Assembly: GCF_000373585.1 (NCBI RefSeq)
Contig: NZ_KB891854.1
Span: forward strand, 62,001 to 126,000
Direction of reading: 5' to 3'
DNA length: 64,000 bases
From: Streptomyces sp. MspMP-M5
Lineage (GTDB): Bacteria; Actinomycetota; Actinomycetes; Streptomycetales; Streptomycetaceae
Under the pieces are notes generated by a model. It had not been told where the DNA came from. It saw nothing but the letters and a program-made list of their open reading frames with translations, and did not search any database. Positions 18,284 to 27,187 of the stretch are shown here, piece by piece (within the stretch, counting starts at the first letter, position 1; each line of letters starts with the position of its first letter). A program made the translations under genes and the position numbers.

Positions 18284-18406
18284 CGTCGCCAAGCAAGTCG
18301 GACCACAGCACAAAATATGGTCATTCCCGCAGGAGGCGGGCAGGCCGAGTGGATCCAAGGGCCCCGGTGACGGAGCCGATCCACCACAGAGCGGAGGACG
18401 CAGAGA

Positions 18407-19027
18407 ATGGCCGGCGCGATGCGCAAGATGGCGGTCTACCTCGGCCTCGTGGAGGACGATGGGTACGACGGCCGGGGGTTCGACCCCGACGACGAGTTCG
18501 AGCCCGAGCTGGACCCGGAGCCCGATCGGGGACGGCGTCAACAGCACCAAGTCCCGGCCGAAACACGCCCGGAACGGGAGGAACCGGTCCGTGCCGTGAC
18601 GCCTCCCGCGCCGCGTGAACCCGCCCCGCTCGCCGCGGAAAGCGGACGACCCGCGCGTATCGCCCCCGTGGCATCCATCACACCCGAACGCCCGAACCTG
18701 GAGAAGAACGCACCGGTGATCATGCCCAAAGTTGTGTCCGAGCGGGAGCCTTACCGCATCACCACACTGCACCCCCGGACCTACAACGAAGCCCGTACCA
18801 TCGGGGAACACTTCCGTGAGGGCACTCCGGTGATCATGAATCTCACGGAGATGGACGACACCGATGCGAAGCGACTTGTCGACTTTGCGGCCGGTCTGGT
18901 CTTCGGACTGCACGGGAGCATTGAGCGGGTGACGCAGAAGGTGTTCCTGTTGTCGCCTGCTAACGTCGATGTCACGGCGGAGGACAAGGCCCGTATCGCA
19001 GAGGGCGGATTCTTCAACCAGAGCTGA
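18407..19027 (+). CDS. sepF: Z-ring anchoring protein SepF
   Basis: 206 aa from ATG 18407. SepF tethers FtsZ to the membrane through an N-terminal amphipathic helix and polymerises through its C-terminal domain. Here the helix is [14 protein letters not shown] (about 5-18), followed by an acidic then Pro-rich linker (20-105) and the SepF (DUF552) fold from about 115, with [27 protein letters not shown] and [10 protein letters not shown]. The 123 bp upstream contain an AT-rich stretch (18312-18318) that might be a promoter. Confidence 0.93.
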   Translation: MAGAMRKMAVYLGLVEDDGYDGRGFDPDDEFEPELDPEPDRGRRQQHQVPAETRPEREEPVRAVTPPAPREPAPLAAESGRPARIAPVASITPERPNLEKNAPVIMPKVVSEREPYRITTLHPRTYNEARTIGEHFREGTPVIMNLTEMDDTDAKRLVDFAAGLVFGLHGSIERVTQKVFLLSPANVDVTAEDKARIAEGGFFNQS

Positions 19028-19093
19028 GACGCAACACCGGGCACACCAGGGCCGTAAGGTCGGCACAGGAACAAGGGGAGAGGGCAGCGCGAG

Positions 19094-19387
19094 ATGAGTG
19101 TCGCTGGTCAGGTGATCTACATCGCGCTGTACTGCTTCCTGATCCTGCTGATCTTCCGCCTGGTGATGGACTATGTCTTCCAGTTCGCCCGTTCATGGCA
19201 ACCCGGCAAGGCGATGGTGGTGGTTCTTGAGGCCACCTACACTGTCACCGATCCGCCACTCAAGCTTCTGCGGCGGGTCATCCCGCCGCTGCGTCTCGGG
19301 GGCGTGGCGCTCGACCTGTCCTTCTTCGTATTGATGATCATCGTCTACATCCTGATCACCGTCGTGAGGTCGGTGTTGTTGGTGTGA
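19094..19387 (+). CDS. YggT/YlmG-family membrane protein
   Basis: 97 aa with two long hydrophobic segments (about 6-28 and 73-95) flanking the conserved TYTVTDPPLKLLRRVIPPLRLGG block, the YggT hallmark (usually DP...RRxIPP...D). AGGGGAGAGGG precedes the ATG. YlmG homologues sit between sepF and divIVA in many Gram-positive bacteria and affect division or osmotic tolerance; the molecular role is unknown. Confidence 0.88.
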   Translation: MSVAGQVIYIALYCFLILLIFRLVMDYVFQFARSWQPGKAMVVVLEATYTVTDPPLKLLRRVIPPLRLGGVALDLSFFVLMIIVYILITVVRSVLLV

Positions 19388-19436
19388 ACGATACGGTCTT
19401 GCCGATTGCCGACGACTACGTTGAGGTGAAGTAGAG

Positions 19437-20543
19437 ATGCCGTTGACCCCCGAGGATGTGCGGAACAAGCAGTTCACGACCGTCCGCCTCCGAGAAGGCT
19501 ATGACGAGGACGAGGTCGATGCCTTTCTCGACGAGGTCGAGGCCGAACTGACCCGCCTGCTCCGGGAGAACGAGGACCTGCGCGCCAAGCTGGCCGCCGC
19601 CACTCGTGCCGCCGCGCAGAACCAGCAGCAGGGTCTGCGCAAGGGTCCCGACCAGCAGCAGGAGCAGCCGCAGCGGCCGGGGCCCCCGGTGCCCGCCGCC
19701 ATATCCGGTCCGCAGCCGGTTCCGCCGCAGCAGCAGGGGATGGGTGGCCCGCCCCAACTGCCCGGTGGTGCACCGCAGCTGCCTCCCGGTCCTGGTGGCC
19801 ACGGTCCGGGTCCGCAGGGTCCGCACGGTCCCGGCCCGATGGGCCAGGGCGGCCCACTGGGCGGTCCGATGGGCGGCCCCGGACAGCAACTGCCGCAGCC
19901 GGCCCAGCAGCAGGGCGGCCCCGGCGGTGACAGCGCGGCCCGCGTGCTGTCGCTGGCACAGCAGACCGCCGACCAGGCGATCGCGGAGGCCCGTTCCGAG
20001 GCCAACAAGATCGTCGGCGAGGCGCGCAGCCGTGCCGAGGGCCTGGAGCGGGACGCCCGCGCCAAGGCCGACGCGCTGGAGCGGGACGCGCAGGAGAAGC
20101 ACCGCGTGGCGATGGGCTCGCTGGAGTCGGCCCGCGCGACGCTGGAGCGCAAGGTCGAGGACCTGCGCGGCTTCGAGCGCGAGTACCGCACCCGTCTGAA
20201 GTCGTACCTGGAGAGCCAGCTGCGTCAGCTGGAGAACCAGTCCGACGACTCGCTGGCCCCGCCGCGGACCCCGGCTGCCCCCTCGCTGCCGCCGTCGCCG
20301 TCGATGGCGTCGGCCGGTGCGGGCACCATGGGCGGCAACCACACCATGGGTGGCGGCCAGTCGATGGGCGGCAACCACTCCATGAGCAGCCCGTCCAGCG
20401 GTGGCCCGTCCTACGGCGGCCAGCAGCAGATGTCGCCGGCGATGACCCAGCCGATGGCACCGGTGCGGCCGCAGGGTCCGTCGCCGATGCAGCAGACGCC
20501 GTCGCCGATGCGTGGCTTCCTCATCGACGAGGACGACAACTGA
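19437..20543 (+). CDS. divIVA: Polar growth determinant DivIVA (Wag31)
   Basis: 368 aa from ATG 19437. Coiled-coil protein that marks hyphal tips and directs apical wall growth and branching in streptomycetes. The N-terminal membrane-binding domain is clear: MPLTPEDVRNKQFTTVRLREGYDEDEVDAFLDEVE (about 1-35) with a short coiled coil to about 62. A Gln/Pro/Gly-rich insert fills about 63-160, then a long coiled coil of Ala/Glu/Arg heptads (about 160-265), then a Met/Gly/Ser-rich tail. The insert is typical of Streptomyces and absent from Bacillus DivIVA. Confidence 0.95.
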   Translation: MPLTPEDVRNKQFTTVRLREGYDEDEVDAFLDEVEAELTRLLRENEDLRAKLAAATRAAAQNQQQGLRKGPDQQQEQPQRPGPPVPAAISGPQPVPPQQQGMGGPPQLPGGAPQLPPGPGGHGPGPQGPHGPGPMGQGGPLGGPMGGPGQQLPQPAQQQGGPGGDSAARVLSLAQQTADQAIAEARSEANKIVGEARSRAEGLERDARAKADALERDAQEKHRVAMGSLESARATLERKVEDLRGFEREYRTRLKSYLESQLRQLENQSDDSLAPPRTPAAPSLPPSPSMASAGAGTMGGNHTMGGGQSMGGNHSMSSPSSGGPSYGGQQQMSPAMTQPMAPVRPQGPSPMQQTPSPMRGFLIDEDDN

Positions 20544-20583
20544 CGGACGGCTGACGCCGGTACGGCGCGCAGAGTCGGCAATC

Positions 20584-20625
20584 AGGGCCGGGCCCCGAGG
20601 GAGAGATCCCTCGGGGCCCGGCCCT
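20584..20625 (+). terminator. Strong terminator hairpin after divIVA
   Basis: A perfect 19-bp GC-rich stem (20584-20602 with 20607-20625) closed by a GAGA tetraloop, 40 bp after the divIVA stop. It marks the end of the dcw transcription unit. Confidence 0.85.
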
Positions 20626-20710
20626 GTTCGTGCCACCGTGCGGGTGCCGGGCGTCCGCCGTCGTCCGTGCGGGGGGCGCGGCGGTGGTACGCGGGGGCGG
20701 ACAAGAGCGA

Positions 20711-20739
20711 GGGCCCCGGCGCGCAGTGCGCCGGGGCCC
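20711..20739 (-). terminator. Terminator hairpin after ileS
   Basis: GGGCCCCGGCGC (20711-20722) pairs perfectly with 20728-20739 across a 5-nt loop. It lies about 30 bp past the ileS stop on the minus strand; with the divIVA hairpin it separates the two convergent units. Confidence 0.75.
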
Positions 20740-20769
20740 GGTCGTGCTCTGCCGTGCTTCCGTGCTCCG

Positions 20770-23700
20770 TTATGCCTTGCGGAGGTGGAAGGTCAGGGAC
20801 AGCGCCTCGTCGGTGAAGGCCGGGCCGTAGGAACCGTCCGGCTCACCGGCGGCGAAGTCGGTGGCCAGCACCTCGTCGGCGATCAGCGTGGCGTGGTCCG
20901 CCAGTGCCGTGCGCACGTCGTCGTCGGCGGCGGCCCAGCGGAGCGCGATCCGGTCGGCGACGTCCAGGCCGCTGTTCTTGCGGGCCTCCTGGATCAGCCG
21001 GATCGCGTCGCGGGCCAGGCCGGCGCGGCGCAGCTCCGGGGTGATCTCCAGATCGAGGGCGACCGTCGCGCCCTGGTCGGAGGCGACCGACCAGCCCTCG
21101 CGCGGGGTTTCGGTGATGATGACCTCTTCGGGAGTGAGGCCGACCGTCTCGCCGTCCACCTCGACGCTCGCCGTGCCCGCGCGCAGCGCGAGCGAGAGGG
21201 CGGCGGCGTCCGCGCCGGCGATCGCCTTGGCGACCGCCTGGACGCCCTTGCCGAACCGCTTGCCCAGGGCACGGAAGTTGGCCTTGGCGGTGGTGTCGAC
21301 GAGGGAGCCGCCCACCTCGGAGAGGGAAGCCAGCGAGCTGACGTTCAGCTCCTCGGCGATCTGGGCGCGCAGCTCCTCGGAGAGGTCCGCGAAGCCGTGC
21401 GCGCCGACCAGGGCGCGGGACAGCGGCTGGCGGGTCTTGACGCCGGACTCGGCGCGGGTGGCGCGGCCCAGTTCGACCAGCCGGCGCACCAGCTGCATCT
21501 GCGCGGAGAGCGCCGGGTCGATCAGTGCGCGGTCGGCCGCCGGCCAGGTGGTGAGGTGGACCGAATCCGGGGCGTCGGGGGTGACCGGGACGACCAGGTC
21601 CTGCCAGACCCGCTCGGTGATGAACGGGACGAGCGGGGCCATCAGCCGGGTGACCGTCTCGACGACGTCGTGCAGGGTGCGCAGCGCGGCCGCGTCGCCC
21701 TGCCAGAAGCGGCGGCGGGAGCGGCGGACGTACCAGTTGGAGAGGTCGTCGACGAAGGCGGAGAGCAGCTTGCCGGCGCGCTGGGTGTCGTAGCTCTCCA
21801 GGGCCTCGGTCACGCCCTCGACCAGGGTGTTGAGCTCGCCGAGCAGCCAGCGGTCCAGCAGCGGGCGGTCGGCCGGGGCCGGGTCGGCGGCGGACGGCGC
21901 CCAGCCGGAGGTGCGGGCGTAGAGCGCCTGGAAGGCGACGGTGTTCCAGTACGTCAGCAGGGTCTTGCGGACGACTTCCTGGATGGTGCCATGGCCGACG
22001 CGGCGGGCCGCCCAGGGGGAGCCGCCGGCCGCCATGAACCAGCGGACCGCGTCGGCGCCGTGCTGGTCCATGAGCGGGATCGGCTGGAGGGTGTTGCCCA
22101 GGTGCTTGGACATCTTCCGGCCGTCCTCGGCGAGGATGTGGCCCAGGCAGACCACGTTCTCGTAGGACGACTTGTCGAAGACGAGTGTGCCGACGGCCAT
22201 CAGCGTGTAGAACCAGCCGCGGGTCTGGTCGATGGCCTCGGAGATGAACTGCGCCGGGTACCGCTTCTCGAAGAGTTCCTTGTTGCGGTACGGGTAGCCC
22301 CACTGTGCGAAGGGCATCGAGCCGGAGTCGTACCAGGCGTCGATGACCTCGGGGACGCGGACCGCGGTCAGCGTGCAGCCCTCGTGGGTGCAGCCGAAGG
22401 TGACCGCGTCGATGAAGGGGCGGTGCGGGTCCAGGCCGGACTGGTCGGTGCCGGTCAGCTCGGTCAGCTCGGCGAGCGAGCCGACGCAGGTCAGGTGGCC
22501 CTCCTCGCAGCGCCAGATGGGCAGCGGGGTGCCCCAGTAGCGGTTGCGGGAGAGCGCCCAGTCGATGTTGTTGTTCAGCCAGTCGCCGAAGCGGCCGTGC
22601 TTGACCGACTCCGGGAACCAGTTGGTGTTCTCGTTCTCCCGCAGCAGGGCGTCCTTGACCGCGGTGGTGCGGATGTACCAGGACGGCTGGGCGTAGTAGA
22701 GCAGCGCGGTGTGGCAGCGCCAGCAGTGCGGGTAGCTGTGCTCGTAGGCGAGGTGGCGGAAGAGCAGGCCGCGGGAGTCGAGGTCGGCGACCAGCGCCTC
22801 GTCGGCCTTCTTGAAGAACTGGCCGCCGACGAGCGGGAGTTGATCCTCGAAGGTGCCGTCCGGGCGGACCGGGTTGACCACCGGGAGGCCGTAGGCGCGG
22901 CAGGTGCGGAGGTCGTCCTCACCGAAGGCGGGGGCCTGGTGGACGAGGCCGGTGCCGTCGTCGGTGGTGACGTACTCGGCGTTGACGACGAAGTTGGCGC
23001 CGTCGAGGTCGACGAGGTGGAACGGGCGGTCGTAGGCCCAGCGCTCCATCTCACGGCCGGTGAAGGACTCCCCGGTGGTCGTCCAGCCCTCGCCCAGCGC
23101 CTTCTCCAGCAGCGGCTCGGCGACGATCAGCTGCTCGCTGCCGTCGGTGGCGACGACGTAGGTGACGTCGGGGTGGGCGGCGACGGCGGTGTTGGAGACC
23201 AGGGTCCAGGGGGTGGTCGTCCAGACCAGGAGGGCGGCCCGGCCGGCCAGCGGGCCGGAGGTCAGCGGCAGGCGGACGAAGACCGAGGGGTCGACGACCG
23301 TCTCGTAGCCCTGCGCCAGCTCGTGGTCCGACAGGCCGGTGCCGCAGCGCGGGCACCAGGGGGCGACGCGGTGGTCCTGGACCAGCAGGCCCTTGTTGAA
23401 GATCTCCTTCAGGGACCACCAGACCGACTCGATGTAGTCGGGGTCCATGGTGCGGTAGGGGGTGTCCAGGTCCGTCCAGTAGCCCATGCGCGTGGTGAGC
23501 TCGGAGAAGGCGTCGGTGTGCCGGGTCACCGACTCGCGGCACTTGGCGTTGAACTCGGCGATGCCGTACGCCTCGATGTCCTTCTTGCCGCTGAAGCCCA
23601 GCTCCTTCTCCACGGCCAGCTCGACCGGGAGGCCGTGGCAGTCCCAGCCGGCCTTGCGGTCGACGTGGTAGCCCTGCATGGTGCGGAACCGGGGGAAGAC

Positions 23701-23913
23701 GTCCTTGAAGACGCGGGCCTCGATGTGGTGGGCGCCGGGCATGCCGTTGGCGGTCGGCGGGCCCTCGTAGAAGACCCACTCGGGGCGGCCCTCGGACTGC
23801 TGGAGGCTGCGGGCGAAGACCTTCCGCTCCTGCCAGAAGTCGAGCACCGCGTGTTCCAGGGCGGGCAGGTCTACCTGGGCGGGTACCGGTCGGTACTGGG
23901 GTGTGGGGCTCAT
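20770..23913 (-). CDS. ileS: Isoleucyl-tRNA synthetase
   Basis: 1047 aa from ATG 23913, chosen for the GGAGGAA ribosome site and because the preceding region is a T-box leader; a longer frame to 24009 would read through the T-box. Class I synthetase charging tRNA-Ile. The HIGH-type motif is PPTANGMPGAHH (about 50-61), the editing domain contains WTTTPWTL, the KMSKS loop is DGRKMSKHLGN and a zinc-type CWRCHTALLYY block is present. The long C-terminal part resembles the large actinobacterial enzymes rather than the ~940-aa E. coli type. It is regulated by uncharged tRNA-Ile through the upstream riboswitch. Confidence 0.97.
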   Translation of the reverse strand: MSPTPQYRPVPAQVDLPALEHAVLDFWQERKVFARSLQQSEGRPEWVFYEGPPTANGMPGAHHIEARVFKDVFPRFRTMQGYHVDRKAGWDCHGLPVELAVEKELGFSGKKDIEAYGIAEFNAKCRESVTRHTDAFSELTTRMGYWTDLDTPYRTMDPDYIESVWWSLKEIFNKGLLVQDHRVAPWCPRCGTGLSDHELAQGYETVVDPSVFVRLPLTSGPLAGRAALLVWTTTPWTLVSNTAVAAHPDVTYVVATDGSEQLIVAEPLLEKALGEGWTTTGESFTGREMERWAYDRPFHLVDLDGANFVVNAEYVTTDDGTGLVHQAPAFGEDDLRTCRAYGLPVVNPVRPDGTFEDQLPLVGGQFFKKADEALVADLDSRGLLFRHLAYEHSYPHCWRCHTALLYYAQPSWYIRTTAVKDALLRENENTNWFPESVKHGRFGDWLNNNIDWALSRNRYWGTPLPIWRCEEGHLTCVGSLAELTELTGTDQSGLDPHRPFIDAVTFGCTHEGCTLTAVRVPEVIDAWYDSGSMPFAQWGYPYRNKELFEKRYPAQFISEAIDQTRGWFYTLMAVGTLVFDKSSYENVVCLGHILAEDGRKMSKHLGNTLQPIPLMDQHGADAVRWFMAAGGSPWAARRVGHGTIQEVVRKTLLTYWNTVAFQALYARTSGWAPSAADPAPADRPLLDRWLLGELNTLVEGVTEALESYDTQRAGKLLSAFVDDLSNWYVRRSRRRFWQGDAAALRTLHDVVETVTRLMAPLVPFITERVWQDLVVPVTPDAPDSVHLTTWPAADRALIDPALSAQMQLVRRLVELGRATRAESGVKTRQPLSRALVGAHGFADLSEELRAQIAEELNVSSLASLSEVGGSLVDTTAKANFRALGKRFGKGVQAVAKAIAGADAAALSLALRAGTASVEVDGETVGLTPEEVIITETPREGWSVASDQGATVALDLEITPELRRAGLARDAIRLIQEARKNSGLDVADRIALRWAAADDDVRTALADHATLIADEVLATDFAAGEPDGSYGPAFTDEALSLTFHLRKA

Positions 23914-23916
23914 CGG

Positions 23917-24203
23917 TTCCTCCGGCGGACACCTGGGTGCGTTCTCCGACCGGAGGGACGAGAGCGCTGGCTCCCGCGGTACCACCCTCCTTGGCGGTGC
24001 GCGCCGCACCGCCCCCTCATTGGGGTCGCGCTGCCGGTTCTAGTCGCCTGTGGATCCGCGGCCCGTGGGCGGGGCCCGCTGTCCGGAGGCTTTCTTCCGG
24101 CGGCTCCGGGGTGATCTTCACGTCATGCACGCCTCCGGGCTCGCACCGTCCCCGGATCGCTGCAGGCTGCGTATGACGCTACTCGTCCCATCGACGCCTT
24201 TCG
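23917..24203 (-). promoter_or_regulatory. T-box riboswitch controlling ileS translation
   Basis: The canonical T-box AGGGTGGTACCGCGG reads on the minus strand at 23988-23974; its UGGU pairs with the ACCA end expected of tRNA-Ile. Before it lies a stem I region (CGTCAT with ATGACG) and a candidate AUC isoleucine specifier at 24115-24113. Two exclusive pairings are visible: GGAGGG (23990-23985) with CCCTCC (23957-23952) forms the tRNA-stabilised antisequestrator, while the same strand CCTCCGG (23956-23950) can pair with CCGGAGG (23925-23919), which contains the ileS ribosome site. No terminator run of T is present, so control is translational, as known for actinobacterial ileS. Confidence 0.92.
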
Positions 24204-24354
24204 CTGGGCCCCAGTGTAAAGGGCCGCGCCGACACCGGCCGACCGGATTTCGGTCCGCCGGCCGTCGCCCGGCGGCTGACCCGAATGCCGGGCCCCGCGG
24301 AGCCGGTCGTCCGGGGCGGATTACCGCGCGGACAGCGGGGCACAAACGAGGCAG

Positions 24355-24368
24355 ACCGGACGTACGGT
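24355..24368. promoter_or_regulatory. 14-bp near-palindrome ACCGGACGTACGGT
   Basis: Differs at one base from the perfect palindrome at 2202-2215 upstream of rsmH. It lies 112 bp before the DksA-like gene and about 150 bp before the ileS T-box on the other strand, so it could serve either promoter. Confidence 0.4.
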
Positions 24369-24454
24369 CCCGGTGGCGGGGTGGCCGGGCGGTGCGTCCC
24401 GTTGCCGCGTGCCGTGAGGCGATTTATCGTTCCGGTCACGATTCGCGAACAAGA

Positions 24455-24466
24455 TCACATATGTGA
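24455..24466. promoter_or_regulatory. 12-bp palindrome TCACATATGTGA at the DksA-like gene start
   Basis: A perfect 12-bp palindrome ending 13 bp before the ATG at 24480 and abutting the GAAGGGG ribosome site. It may be an operator or a small RNA hairpin limiting ribosome access. Its AT-rich centre stands out from the surrounding GC-rich DNA. Confidence 0.4.
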
Positions 24467-24479
24467 AGGGGTCGCGGCC

Positions 24480-25286
24480 ATGGTGGCGAAGAAGACCGCC
24501 GCGGAGAAGACCACGACGTCCGCCGGGCCCACTGACGAGGACGTCGCGCAGCAGTCCGTGCGCGAGGAGGCGACCGGGCCCGCGCCGGAGAAGGCCGCCG
24601 GGAAGAAGGCGGCCGCGAAGAAGACGCCGGCCAAGAAGGCGGCGCCCGCCAAGGCCGCGGCCAAGAAGACGGCGGCGAAGAAGACCGCCACGAAGAAGGC
24701 GGCTGCGAAGAAGACGACTGCCGCGAAGAAACCTGCGGCGAAGAAGGCGAGCGCCGTGAAGGCGGTGGCCGGGGAGACGGCCGGGCCGGCGGAGGAGACG
24801 GGAGCCAGGACGGTGGCGAAGAGGACGGCGGCCGCGTCGGCCACGGACGGCGCGGACTCCGGGGCGCCCCCGGCCCGTACGGCCGCGGCACCCGGCGAAC
24901 TCGCGGTACGGCCCGGTGAGGAGCCCTGGACGCCGGCGGAGGTGGCCGAGGCGCGGTCCGGCCTGATGGGGGAGGTGGTCCGGCTGCGGGCGGAGATCAC
25001 CTCGGCCGAGGACGCCATCGCCGGGCTGATGCGGGACTCCGGGGACGGCGCGGGCGACGACGAGGCCGACACCGGCAGCAAGAACATCACCCGCGAGCAC
25101 GAGCTGGCGCTGGCCTCCAACGCCCGCGAGATGCTGCACCAGACCGAGCGGGCGCTCGGCCGCCTCGACGCCGGCACCTACGGCCTGTGCGAGAACTGCG
25201 GCAAACCGATCGGCAAGGCGCGGATGCAGGCGTTCCCGCGGGCGACGCTCTGTGTGGAGTGCAAGCAGAAGCAGGAGCGCCGCTGA
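24480..25286 (+). CDS. DksA/TraR-type zinc-finger protein with histone H1-like tail
   Basis: 268 aa from ATG 24480. The C-terminal third is a TraR/DksA module with a four-cysteine finger, Cys237, Cys240, Cys258 and Cys261, in CENCGKPI and CVECKQ, preceded by a helical region [14 protein letters not shown]. DksA proteins bind RNA polymerase and act with ppGpp. The N-terminal half is unlike DksA: residues about 40-95 are repeats of Lys-Lys-Ala/Thr/Pro, like linker-histone tails, which would bind nucleic acid. It lacks the DxxDxA coiled-coil tip of E. coli DksA as far as I can see. DNA-binding role is inference. Confidence 0.8.
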   Translation: MVAKKTAAEKTTTSAGPTDEDVAQQSVREEATGPAPEKAAGKKAAAKKTPAKKAAPAKAAAKKTAAKKTATKKAAAKKTTAAKKPAAKKASAVKAVAGETAGPAEETGARTVAKRTAAASATDGADSGAPPARTAAAPGELAVRPGEEPWTPAEVAEARSGLMGEVVRLRAEITSAEDAIAGLMRDSGDGAGDDEADTGSKNITREHELALASNAREMLHQTERALGRLDAGTYGLCENCGKPIGKARMQAFPRATLCVECKQKQERR

Positions 25287-25414
25287 GCCGTGCGCCGCCG
25301 CGCCGGGCGAGCCGGCCGGCCCCCGTCCGGCCCGTTCCCGCAGGCGGGTGCCGTACTCTCGTGGGCAGCCGGGCTGGGCCTGGTGAAGGACTCGACGGGC
25401 TGAGGGACGCACAC

Positions 25415-26017
25415 GTGGCAGAGGCGGAACGCATCACCGGTACGCCGGAATCCGAACCGGGTTCCGGGGCGGAGACCGCGGCGGGATCCGAGGGGGGCCG
25501 GCCGGCGGAGGGCGAGCGGCCGACCGGGCGCGGCAAGCGGCGGATCGCCGCGCTGCTGCTGGTGGCCGCGGTCGTCTACCTCCTCGACCTGGGCAGCAAG
25601 CTCGCGGTGGTCGCCAAGCTGGAGCACCACGCGCCGGTCGAGGTCGTCGGGACGCTGCTGCAGTTCAGCGTGATCCGCAACCGCGGGGCCGCCTTCGGGT
25701 TCGGCGAGGCGCTGACGGTGTTCCTGACCATCATCGCCGCGGTGGTGATCGTGGTGATCGCCCGGATCGCCCGCAAGCTCCACAGCCTGCCCTGGGCGAT
25801 CGCGCTGGGCCTGCTGCTGGGCGGTGCGTTCGGCAACCTCACCGACCGGATCTTCCGCTCGCCGGGCGTCTTCCAGGGCGCGGTGGTGGACTTCATCGCC
25901 CCGGCCCACTTCGCGGTCTTCAACCTCGCCGACTCCGCGATCGTCTGCGGCGGCGTGCTGATCGTGCTGCTGTCCTTCCGGGGCCTGGACCCGGACGGCA
26001 CGGTCCACAAGGACTGA
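25415..26017 (+). CDS. lspA: Lipoprotein signal peptidase LspA (signal peptidase II)
   Basis: 200 aa from GTG 25415 (site GAGGG upstream). Aspartyl protease in the membrane that cleaves signal peptides of lipoproteins after lipid attachment. Four hydrophobic helices follow a charged, low-complexity cytoplasmic start of about 42 residues. Catalytic aspartates are Asp144 in NLTDR and Asp173 in NLADS; the family block [10 protein letters not shown] is at about 89-98. TACTCT at 25354-25359 is a possible -10 box. A longer upstream frame overlaps the DksA-like gene and is rejected. Followed by rluD, an order common in Gram-positive bacteria. Confidence 0.93.
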   Translation: MAEAERITGTPESEPGSGAETAAGSEGGRPAEGERPTGRGKRRIAALLLVAAVVYLLDLGSKLAVVAKLEHHAPVEVVGTLLQFSVIRNRGAAFGFGEALTVFLTIIAAVVIVVIARIARKLHSLPWAIALGLLLGGAFGNLTDRIFRSPGVFQGAVVDFIAPAHFAVFNLADSAIVCGGVLIVLLSFRGLDPDGTVHKD

Positions 26018-26096
26018 CGGCCGGCCCGCGTCCCGGCCGGGTGGCCGGGGCCCTCCGCCGGGCGGGGCAGTGCCGGGGGACTGCCATACTCGTGGG

Positions 26097-27038
26097 GTGA
26101 GCACCTTCCCCGAGATCCGCACCCTGCCCGTACCGGACGGCCTGGAGGGCGAGCGCGTGGACGCCGCGCTGGCCCGCATGTTCGGCTTCTCCCGGACGAA
26201 GGCCGCCGAGCTGGCCTCGGCCGGCAAGGTCCGGGTCGACGGCTCCGAGGTGATGAAGTCCGAGCGGGTGCACGGGGGCGCCTGGCTGGAGGTCGAGATG
26301 CCGCCGGCGGCCGCGCCGGTGGAGATCGTGGCCGAGCCCGTCGAGGGCATGGAGATCGTGCACGACGACGAGGACGTCGTGGTGATCGGCAAGCCGGTGG
26401 GGGTCGCCGCGCACCCCAGCCCCGGCTGGAGCGGCACCACCGTCATCGGCGGTCTGGCCGCGGCCGGGTACCGGATCTCCACCTCCGGGGCGGCCGAGCG
26501 GCAGGGCATCGTGCACCGCCTCGACGTCGGCACCTCCGGACTGATGGTGGTCGCCAAGTCGGAGCGGGCGTACACCTCGCTGAAGCGGCAGTTCAAGGAG
26601 CGGGTGCCGGACAAGCGCTACCACGCGCTGGTGCAGGGCCACCCCGACCCGCTGAGCGGCACCATCGACGCCCCCATCGGGCGGCACCCGAACCACGACT
26701 ACAAGTGGGCGGTGACCGCCGACGGCAAGCCCTCGGTCACCCACTACGACCTGATCGAGGCGTTCCGGGCGGCCAGCCTGCTGGACATCAAGCTGGAGAC
26801 CGGCCGGACGCACCAGATCCGGGTGCACATGTCCGCGCACCGGCACCCCTGCGTCGGCGACCTGACCTACGGCGCGGACCCCACTCTCGCCAAGCGGCTG
26901 GGTGTCGCCCGGCAGTGGCTGCACGCGGTGCGGCTGGGTTTCGAGCACCCTTCGGACGGGCGCTGGGTGGAGTTCGAGAGCGCCTACCCGGCGGATCTCC
27001 AGCACGCGCTGGACACCGTCCGGGAGGAGAGCCACTGA
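26097..27038 (+). CDS. Ribosomal large-subunit pseudouridine synthase, RluD family
   Basis: 313 aa from GTG 26097. Converts uridines of 23S rRNA to pseudouridine. An S4 RNA-binding domain (about 17-70, [30 protein letters not shown]) precedes the catalytic domain with the [15 protein letters not shown] signature, where Asp143 is the catalytic aspartate, and [18 protein letters not shown] ends 7 bp before the GTG, so the mRNA is probably leaderless. Family members differ in target uridine; RluD-like is the closest description. Confidence 0.9.
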   Translation: MSTFPEIRTLPVPDGLEGERVDAALARMFGFSRTKAAELASAGKVRVDGSEVMKSERVHGGAWLEVEMPPAAAPVEIVAEPVEGMEIVHDDEDVVVIGKPVGVAAHPSPGWSGTTVIGGLAAAGYRISTSGAAERQGIVHRLDVGTSGLMVVAKSERAYTSLKRQFKERVPDKRYHALVQGHPDPLSGTIDAPIGRHPNHDYKWAVTADGKPSVTHYDLIEAFRAASLLDIKLETGRTHQIRVHMSAHRHPCVGDLTYGADPTLAKRLGVARQWLHAVRLGFEHPSDGRWVEFESAYPADLQHALDTVREESH

Positions 27039-27142
27039 CGCCGGGGCGCGGCACGGGAGCCGGGCCGGCGCGGATCGGCCCGGATCGGTTCGGAGCGACC
27101 CGGTCGGCGAAAGCGGGCATCTGATCACTTCGTGGCACGCTT

Positions 27143-27173
27143 GGGGCGGAATGTGATCGAAATCGACCGCCCC
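27143..27173. promoter_or_regulatory. 7-bp inverted repeat before the antiporter gene
   Basis: GGGGCGG (27143-27149) and CCGCCCC (27167-27173) flank a 17-nt AT-richer spacer, ending 14 bp before the GTG at 27188. It could be an operator or an RNA hairpin near the ribosome site. Confidence 0.3.
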
Positions 27174-27187
27174 GGAGCGTAGCCACC

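Noticed and set aside
20512..24114. 1200-codon open frame on the plus strand opposite ileS
   Set aside because: Shadow frame of ileS: repetitive Gly/Val/Asp/Arg protein without domains, running through the T-box region on the other strand.
24601..24770. Simple-sequence AAG repeat as a phase-variation tract
   Set aside because: The AAG units are Lys codons of the histone-like tail with varied neighbours, not a perfect tandem tract that would slip.
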